A stretch of DNA of 64,000 bases, taken from Streptomyces sp. MNU76 (GTDB lineage Bacteria > Actinomycetota > Actinomycetes > Streptomycetales > Streptomycetaceae). The notes under the pieces are model-generated. The model searched no databases. It worked only from the letters and a program-made list of their open reading frames with translations, and had not been told where the DNA came from. The stretch covers positions 186,001 through 250,000 of the forward strand of contig NZ_JAJKLK010000008.1 in assembly GCF_020982545.1 (NCBI RefSeq). Direction: 5' to 3'. Numbering within the stretch: position 1 is the first letter of the stretch; every line of letters starts with the position of its first letter. Shown piece by piece: positions 58,746 through 64,000 of the stretch. Position numbers and translations under genes: made by a program.

Positions 58746-60284
58746 ATGAGCGATTCGCAGCCGACCTCCCCAGTGCGGACCACCACCTCGGAAACAGGGG
58801 GTGGGGGAAGTGCGATGGCGCTGTTCGTCATCGCCTCGTGCCAGCTGATGGTGGTGCTGGACATCACCATCGTGAACATCGCGCTGCCGGACATCCAGCG
58901 GTCGCTGGACTTCTCGACGACGAGCCTGGCGTGGGTGGTCAACGCGTACACGCTCACGTTCGGCGGCCTGCTGCTGCTGGGCGGACGGGCCGGGCGGCGG
59001 GTGTTCGTCTTCGGCGTGCTGCTGTTCGTGCTGGCCTCGCTCCTCGGCGGTCTCGCCCAGAACGAGGGCCAACTCCTCGCCGCCCGCGCCCTCCAGGGCG
59101 TCGGCGGTGCCATCGCGTCCCCGACGTCCCTGGCGCTGATCAGTACGACGTTCCGCGAAGGACCCGAGCGCAACCGGGCGTTCGGGGTGTTCGCCGCCGT
59201 CTCGGCGGGCGGCGGCGCGATCGGACTGCTCGCCGGCGGCATCCTCGTGGAGTGGCTGAACTGGCGGTGGGTTCTGTTCGTCAACGTGCCGATCGGACTG
59301 CTGATCGCGTTGGCGACGCCCCGCTGGATCAAGGAGTCCGAACGGCACCCGGGCCACTTCGACATCACCGGCGCGCTGACCTCCACCCTGGGCATGGTGC
59401 TCCTGGTGTACGGCTTCATCCGGGCCGCGCAGGAGGGCTGGCGGGACGGGCTGACGCTGGCGTCGTTCGCCGGGGCCGTGGTGTTGCTCGTGGTGTTCGT
59501 GCTGGTGGAGCGGCGGTCCCGGCAGCCGATCACCCCGCTGCACATGTTCGCCGACCGCAACCGCGCGGGCACCTACGGCATCATGCTGTGCCTGGCCGCG
59601 GCGATCTTCGGCATGTTCTTCTTCCTGACGCTCTTCACCCAGAACGTCCTGGACTTCAGCCCGCTGGCCACCGGCTTCGCGTTCCTGCCGGTCAGCGCGG
59701 TCATCGCGGTCGGCGCCGGGCTGGCCTCACGGTTTCTGCCCGTGTACGGTCCCAAGCCGTTCATGGTGGTGGGCGCGATCCTCGCGGCGGCCGGCCTGGG
59801 GTGGCTGACCCTGACCGACGTGGACTCCACCTACGCCGGCAGCGTGCTCGGCCCGATGCTCGTCTTCAGCCTGGGCATGGGCATGGAGTTCGTCGCACTG
59901 ACCTTGATGGCGCTCTCCGACGTCGCGCCCGCGGAGACCGGCGCCGCCTCCGGGCTGCTGAACGCCACCCAGCAGGTCGGCGGTTCGCTCGGTCTCTCCA
60001 TCCTCGTCACGATGTTCGGCACGGCCAGCACCAACGAGAGGGATGAGCAACTCTCGGACTTCGAGTCCACGGCGACCCCGGCCGAGCGCCTGGAGTTCGA
60101 GCGGACCGGTCAGCTGCCGAAGCCCTGGTCCGACGAGGTGCTCACGGCGGGTGTCTCGGCCGCCTTCGTCATGGCGGCCATCTTCACCGTGATCGCGGCC
60201 CTGATCGCCGTCCTGGCCATCCAGGTGCGGCCCTCCGACCTGGAGCGGCTGAAGGGTGGTGCGGCCGGCGCGCCGCCCGGCTGA
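58746..60284 (+). CDS. MFS transporter, DHA2 family, with shortened motif A
   Basis: A 512-residue, 14-helix MFS protein (helix 1 SCQLMVVLDITIVNIALPDI; a motif-C-like SAGGGAIGLLAGG). Between helices 2 and 3, where related proteins read GGRAGDxxGRR, this one reads GGRAGRR, so about five residues including the conserved aspartate of motif A are missing (residues ~78-84). That aspartate is important for transport in studied members. The protein may be impaired or use a different gating contact. The ATG at 58746 gives a normal N-terminus. A divergent TetR gene lies downstream beyond a decayed gene. Confidence 0.88.
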   Translation: MSDSQPTSPVRTTTSETGGGGSAMALFVIASCQLMVVLDITIVNIALPDIQRSLDFSTTSLAWVVNAYTLTFGGLLLLGGRAGRRVFVFGVLLFVLASLLGGLAQNEGQLLAARALQGVGGAIASPTSLALISTTFREGPERNRAFGVFAAVSAGGGAIGLLAGGILVEWLNWRWVLFVNVPIGLLIALATPRWIKESERHPGHFDITGALTSTLGMVLLVYGFIRAAQEGWRDGLTLASFAGAVVLLVVFVLVERRSRQPITPLHMFADRNRAGTYGIMLCLAAAIFGMFFFLTLFTQNVLDFSPLATGFAFLPVSAVIAVGAGLASRFLPVYGPKPFMVVGAILAAAGLGWLTLTDVDSTYAGSVLGPMLVFSLGMGMEFVALTLMALSDVAPAETGAASGLLNATQQVGGSLGLSILVTMFGTASTNERDEQLSDFESTATPAERLEFERTGQLPKPWSDEVLTAGVSAAFVMAAIFTVIAALIAVLAIQVRPSDLERLKGGAAGAPPG

Positions 60285-60309
60285 GCGCGGCACGCCGACG
60301 CGCGTCAAC

Positions 60310-60729
60310 CGCTGGTGCAGGCGGCCCAGTTGAAAGTGAACGCGGTCGGTGTCGGTTGGTGGAGCCGTGGTCGCCGACGGCCGCGCTGCCGCTGGCCGGT
60401 GCGCTTCGCGTCGCCGGTCGCCCTGTGGTCACGGGCGGCGGAGGGCCGCACGGCGGCCGTGCCGTTCACGATCCAGCGGACGGGGGAGCGGGCGCGGGGC
60501 AAGGTCCGGGCGCTGACCGTCGGGGCGTCCTTCGACGGCGGCGACCCGGCGAGGGGGTACCGGTGGCGAGAACCGTGCGCTGATCACGCATCCGGCGCTC
60601 ACCACGCTGCCCGCCGAGCACCCCGACCGCAACGGCCACGGCCAGGTCAGCCTCAGCGTCGAAGGCGTCGACCGGGCGTCGACCTCCGAACTGGCCGTGA
60701 AGAAGGCGTGCAAGCTCGAGAAGTCCTGA
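60310..60729 (+). pseudogene. Decayed coding remnant, possibly the end of a secreted protease-like protein
   Basis: Two frames give protein-like pieces: VRALTVGASFDGG in one, then ALITHPALTTLPAEHPDRNG through GQVSLSVEGVDRASTSELAV to a stop at 60729 in another. The strand pattern resembles the C-terminal beta domain of large Streptomyces serine proteases, but similarity is weak. No start or intact frame exists. The rest of 60285-60782 has nothing clear. Confidence 0.35.
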
Positions 60730-60782
60730 CCCGGTGAACCGGGGGAGGACCGTCCCGCACCCGCGCGGACTTCCTCGGTGTC

Positions 60783-61358
60783 TCAGCTCTCCGGGGCTCC
60801 CGAGCGCATGCCGTCCATGACCAGGTCGAGGAGGCGGGTCGCGCGCGGCTGCCAGTCCTCGGGGTCGATCTGCCAGAGGCCGGCGATGGCGAGGAAGAAG
60901 TCGTCCGCGGTGATCCCGGGGCGGACGGTACCGGCCTTCTCGCCCGCGCGGAGCAGGAGTTCGGCGGCCTCGGACACCGGGGTGGGGTCCGGCTTGCCGG
61001 GGGCGTCGGGGCCGCAGGTGGCCTGCCGGATGGCGTCCGCGAGGCCCGCCTTGGCCATGGCGAACCGGGCGAGGTGGTCCATCCACTCGCGCAGCGCCCG
61101 GTCGGGCTCGCGGGTGGCGAGCAGTTCGGCGGCGGAGTCGGTGACCTGCCGCATCTCGTGCCGGTAGATCTCCAGGACGAGGGCCTGCCGGGTGGGGAAG
61201 TGGCGGTAGAAGGTGCCCTGTCCGACGCCCGCCTCCCTGGCGATCCTGCTCAGCGGTGTGTCGGCGGCACGGGTCAGCTCGACGAGCGCGACCGACAGGA
61301 TGCGCTCGCGGTTCCGCTGGGCGTCCGAGCGCAGAGAGGCGTCCTTCTTCTGCCGCAC
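60783..61358 (-). CDS. TetR-family transcriptional regulator
   Basis: A 191-residue repressor. The N-terminal helix-turn-helix is TPLSRIAREAGVGQGTFYRHFPTRQALVLEIY (residues ~34-65); the rest is the helical ligand domain. The GTG at 61358 follows GGGAGGTC. Two matching 14-bp palindromes lie just upstream, between it and the molybdenum hydroxylase operon, so it probably represses both itself and that operon. The nearby MFS gene is another possible target. Confidence 0.9.
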   Translation of the reverse strand: MRQKKDASLRSDAQRNRERILSVALVELTRAADTPLSRIAREAGVGQGTFYRHFPTRQALVLEIYRHEMRQVTDSAAELLATREPDRALREWMDHLARFAMAKAGLADAIRQATCGPDAPGKPDPTPVSEAAELLLRAGEKAGTVRPGITADDFFLAIAGLWQIDPEDWQPRATRLLDLVMDGMRSGAPES

Positions 61359-61402
61359 GCGACCTCCCGAGGAATCCGTGACCGAAACCCGCGCTTGTTA
61401 AG

Positions 61403-61445
61403 CGGACAACTGTCCGTTACGTTTCTCGGACCGGACGGCTGTCCG
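61403..61445. promoter_or_regulatory. Two TetR-type operators
   Basis: CGGACAACTGTCCG (61403-61416) and CGGACGGCTGTCCG (61432-61445) share the pattern CGGACRRCTGTCCG and are 29 bases apart, about three helical turns. They sit 44-87 bases upstream of the TetR start and ~125 upstream of the FeS-subunit gene. Confidence 0.75.
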
Positions 61446-61569
61446 GTTGCCTCATCGTAGCGTCGGCGCCATCCGCGCCGACAGCCGCGCCGTACCGTTT
61501 TCCTGATTCGACCGTCGGCCGGAGCGAGTCCCTCCCGACCTGTCCCGGATACGCGAAAGAAGGCTGATC

Positions 61570-62136
61570 ATGTCCCCAGCCACCTCATCGACGTACAGCG
61601 CCATCACCCTGAACATCAACGGAGAGAAGCACACGCTCTCCGTCGACCACCGCACCACACTGCTCGACGCCCTGCGGGAGCGCCTCGACATGACGGGCAC
61701 CAAGAAGGGCTGCGACCAGGGGCAGTGCGGAGCCTGTACCGTCCTCGTCGACGGTCGGCGGAGCGTGTCCTGTCTGCAGCTGGCGGTGGCCGCCGAGGGG
61801 CGTGAGATCACCACCATCGAGGGTGTCGCCGACGGGGACGACCTCCACCCCGTGCAGCAGGCGTTCCTCGATCTGGACGGCTTCCAGTGCGGCTACTGCA
61901 CGCCGGGCCAGATCTGTTCGGCCATCGCGGTCATCGAGGAGCACGCGGCGGGCTGGCCCAGCGCCGCCACCGACGACGTACGCCCACAGGCAGGACCGCC
62001 ACCGCTGACGCCCGAGGAGATCCGCGAGCGGATGAGCGGCAACCTGTGCCGCTGCGGCGCCTACGTGTCGATCGTCGAGGCCGTCGCCCGCGCCGCCGCC
62101 GACAGCGCCGCGAAGGCCAAGGAGGCCGTGGCGTGA
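61570..62136 (+). CDS. (2Fe-2S) subunit of a xanthine dehydrogenase-family molybdenum hydroxylase
   Basis: A 188-residue iron-sulfur subunit. The plant-type cluster cysteines are in GCDQGQCGACTV (about residues 52-63). The second cluster is formed by FQCGYCTPGQI and NLCRCGAY. It passes electrons from the molybdenum site to FAD. An unusually long linker (about residues 130-150) lies between the last two motifs. GTGA overlap with the FAD-subunit gene. The group resembles the PaoABC/YagTSR aldehyde oxidoreductases. Confidence 0.94.
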   Translation: MSPATSSTYSAITLNINGEKHTLSVDHRTTLLDALRERLDMTGTKKGCDQGQCGACTVLVDGRRSVSCLQLAVAAEGREITTIEGVADGDDLHPVQQAFLDLDGFQCGYCTPGQICSAIAVIEEHAAGWPSAATDDVRPQAGPPPLTPEEIRERMSGNLCRCGAYVSIVEAVARAAADSAAKAKEAVA

Positions 62137-63185
62137 GGGAGTTCGACTACCAGCGCGCCCATGACGTCTCCGGCGCGGTCGCCCTGCTCGGCGCCGATCC
62201 CGAGGCGCGCTTCCTCGGCGGCGGAACCAACCTCGTCGACCTGATGAAGACCGGCGTCGAGCGGCCCGCCCGCCTCGTCGACGTCCGTGAACTCCCGCTC
62301 GACGAGATCGAGACGACCGACGACGGCGGACTGCGGATCGGCGCGACCGTCACCAACAGCGACCTCGCCGCGCACCCCGAAGTCCGTCGCCGCTACCCGG
62401 TGTTGGCCCAGGCGGTACTGGCCGGCGCCTCCGGACAGCTGCGCAACATGGCCACGGTCGGCGGCAACCTCCTCCAGCGCACCCGCTGCGGCTACTTCGC
62501 CGACGTCACCCGGCCCTGCAACAAGCGGGTCCCCGGCAGCGGCTGCCCCGCGATCGAGGGCGAGCACCACAACCACGCCGTCCTGGGCGCGTCCGAGCAC
62601 TGCGTGGCCACGCACCCCTCCGACATGGGAGTGGCGCTGGCGGCCCTCGACGCCGTCGTCTCCTACGAAACGGCCGATGGGCGGGGCGAGTTGCCGTTCG
62701 CCGACTTCTACCTCCCGGTGGGCGACACCCCGCACCTGGAGACCGCCCTGCCGCCGGGCGCCCTGATCACCGGCGTCACCCTGCCGCCCACCCCGGTGGC
62801 CGCCCGCTCCCGCTACCGCAAGGTGCGCGAACGCGCCTCGTACGCCTTCGCCATCGGCTCGATCGCCGCCGCGCTCGACGTCCGGGACGGTGTCGTCCAC
62901 GACGTGCGGCTGGCGTTCGGGGCGGTCGCGTCCAGGCCGTGGCGGGCCCACGCCGCGGAACGCGCGCTGACCGGCGCGCCCGCCGACGCCGAGGCCTTCG
63001 CGGCCGCCGCCGACGCCGAGCTGGCGGCCGCGCGACCGCTGCGGCACAACGCCTACAAGGTGACGCTGACGCGCAACCTGGTGGTGGCGGTCCTGTCCGA
63101 ACTCACCTCGGACACCGCCTCGGACCCCACCTCCGAAGCCACCCGTGAACACCCCTCCGCGGCCACCGAGGAGGCCACCCGATGA
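62133..63185 (+). CDS. FAD subunit of the molybdenum hydroxylase (PaoB/YagS-like)
   Basis: A 350-residue FAD subunit: FLGGGTNLVDLMK and ASGQLRNMATVGGNLLQRTRCGYF bind FAD. The segment RCGYFADVTRPCNKRVPGSGCPA through ASEHCVATH carries the extra cysteines that hold a [4Fe-4S] cluster in E. coli PaoB, so the PaoABC type is likely. The C-terminal ~30 residues are a Thr/Ser/Glu-rich tail. It starts in a GTGA overlap and ends in an ATGA overlap. Confidence 0.93.
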   Translation: MREFDYQRAHDVSGAVALLGADPEARFLGGGTNLVDLMKTGVERPARLVDVRELPLDEIETTDDGGLRIGATVTNSDLAAHPEVRRRYPVLAQAVLAGASGQLRNMATVGGNLLQRTRCGYFADVTRPCNKRVPGSGCPAIEGEHHNHAVLGASEHCVATHPSDMGVALAALDAVVSYETADGRGELPFADFYLPVGDTPHLETALPPGALITGVTLPPTPVAARSRYRKVRERASYAFAIGSIAAALDVRDGVVHDVRLAFGAVASRPWRAHAAERALTGAPADAEAFAAAADAELAAARPLRHNAYKVTLTRNLVVAVLSELTSDTASDPTSEATREHPSAATEEATR

Positions 63186-64000
63186 CCACCACCCCAACGG
63201 AACGCCGGGGCGCCGTCGGCACCGCGCACACCCGCGTCGAGGGCCGTGACAAGGTCACCGGAGCGGCCCGCTACGCCGGCGAGATCCCGTTCGCCGGGCT
63301 CGTCCACGGCTGGCTGGCGCTGTCGACCGTGGCGCGCGGCCGGATCCGTGCGATCGAGACCGCCGACGCGCTCGCGCGGCCGGGCGTGCTCGCCGTCCTG
63401 ACCCACGAGAACGCCCCGCGCGTCGAAACCGACTACACGAGTCTCATGGGGATGACGCCCGACCCCACCACGGCCGTCTTCCAGCACGACCGGATCCCCC
63501 ATCTGGGCTGGCCGGTCGCTCTGGTGGTCGCCGAGACCTCCGAACAGGCCAGGGAGGCCGCCGAGGCCCTGGTCGTGCACTACGACCAGGAACCGCACGA
63601 CGTCACGTTCACCGCCGAGCACCCGGACGCCTACGACGCGGGCGGCTTCGGCCCCGCGGTGACCGGGAAGGGCGACCTGGAGGCCGAACTCGCCGCGTCC
63701 GCGGTCGTCGTGGACGCCGAGTACACCACCCCCGAGGAACACCACCACCCGATGGAGCCGCACGCCGTGACGGCCCGCTGGGACGGTGGCCGCCTCGATG
63801 TCGTCGACGCCAACCAGGGCACCATGTGGGTCGCCGGCGAACTCGCCAGTCTGTTCTCCCTCGACCCCGCGTCGGTGCGGGTGCGCTCCGAGCACGTCGG
63901 CGGCGGCTTCGGCGGCAAGGGCGTGCGCGCGCACCAGGTCGCCGCCGTCATGGCCGCGACCGTGCTGCAGCGGCCGGTCCGGGTGGTCATGACCCGACGT
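63182..64000 (+). CDS. Molybdenum-binding catalytic subunit of the hydroxylase (3' partial)
   Basis: The first 273 residues of the large subunit; the gene continues past the window. Seen are the entry domain (RVEGRDKVTGAARYAGEIPFAGLVHGWLALST), a GWPVALVVAET strand, HHHPMEPHAVTA and the molybdopterin-contact region VGGGFGGKG. It oxidises aldehydes or N-heterocycles using molybdopterin cytosine dinucleotide. The PaoC-like context favours aldehydes. Start is in an ATGA overlap. Confidence 0.94.
   Translation, partial: MTTTPTERRGAVGTAHTRVEGRDKVTGAARYAGEIPFAGLVHGWLALSTVARGRIRAIETADALARPGVLAVLTHENAPRVETDYTSLMGMTPDPTTAVFQHDRIPHLGWPVALVVAETSEQAREAAEALVVHYDQEPHDVTFTAEHPDAYDAGGFGPAVTGKGDLEAELAASAVVVDAEYTTPEEHHHPMEPHAVTARWDGGRLDVVDANQGTMWVAGELASLFSLDPASVRVRSEHVGGGFGGKGVRAHQVAAVMAATVLQRPVRVVMTRR

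Noticed and set aside
1..64000. tRNA, rRNA or riboswitch genes
   Set aside because: I saw no tRNA-like CCA-ended cloverleaf, no rRNA sequence and no recognisable riboswitch; a covariance-model scan would be needed to exclude small RNAs.

Overview
The window looks like Streptomyces chromosome. It is very GC-rich, codons mostly end in G or C, GTG starts are common, genes are often coupled by ATGA or GTGA overlaps, and the families are typical of the genus (PucR, DHA2-type MFS, LCP, DUF2252, DUF4394, MoxR plus VWA). I see no rRNA, tRNA or CRISPR array.

Layout. (1) 1-8282: a + strand catabolic run of class III aminotransferase (cut by the window edge), AstE/AspA-type deacylase, aldehyde dehydrogenase, aldo/keto reductase, HAD hydrolase and FAD oxidoreductase, then a terminator and aspartate ammonia-lyase. 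The order fits the end of ectoine breakdown: acetyl-diaminobutyrate to diaminobutyrate, to aspartate semialdehyde, to aspartate, to fumarate. (2) 8283-12844: a scarred accessory region. It holds a chimera of an integron-like element gene and an ABC ATPase, an inverted second copy of the HAD plus oxidoreductase pair (HAD intact, oxidoreductase decayed), and a PucR regulator bracketed by two ~100 bp inverted repeats. (3) 12845-15871: one 1008-residue protein fusing a small-molecule kinase, an M23-like middle and a phospholyase-like aminotransferase. (4) 16179-28297: MFS exporter, small membrane proteins, DUF2252, HdeD, a large membrane protein, LCP ligase, DUF4394 and a second PucR. (5) 28364-31556: a stand-alone trpF, a P450 lacking the ExxR glutamate, and an amidohydrolase. 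(6) 31763-36224: a complete glycine betaine/choline-type ABC operon followed by an RpiR regulator. (7) 36257-42338: a frameshifted Ser/Thr kinase, pyruvate carboxylase and a small lipoprotein.

(8) 42484-54189 (- strand) is the most interesting part. Ten tightly overlapping genes follow one promoter that carries a Zur/Fur-like box between its -35 and -10. In order they are ATP-grasp ligase, DUF364 protein, cysteine-synthase-like enzyme, dipeptide-epimerase-like enzyme, MFS exporter, methyltransferase, and a full peptide/nickel-type ABC importer (binding protein, two permeases, fused double ATPase). Together they look like a make-export-reimport metallophore system that uses neither an NRPS nor NIS synthetase. 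The product and metal are my inference.

(9) 54312-58506: a VWA/metallopeptidase-like protein, a MoxR ATPase and a third linked gene. (10) 58746-64000: an MFS protein missing part of motif A, a decayed gene, a TetR regulator with two matching operators, and a three-subunit molybdenum hydroxylase whose last gene runs off the window.

Several reading frames are broken or oddly joined (kinase at 37 kb, lipoprotein at 42 kb, ABC ATPase start at 44.1 kb, methyltransferase end at 47.7 kb). Whether these are sequencing errors or real lesions cannot be told from the sequence alone.
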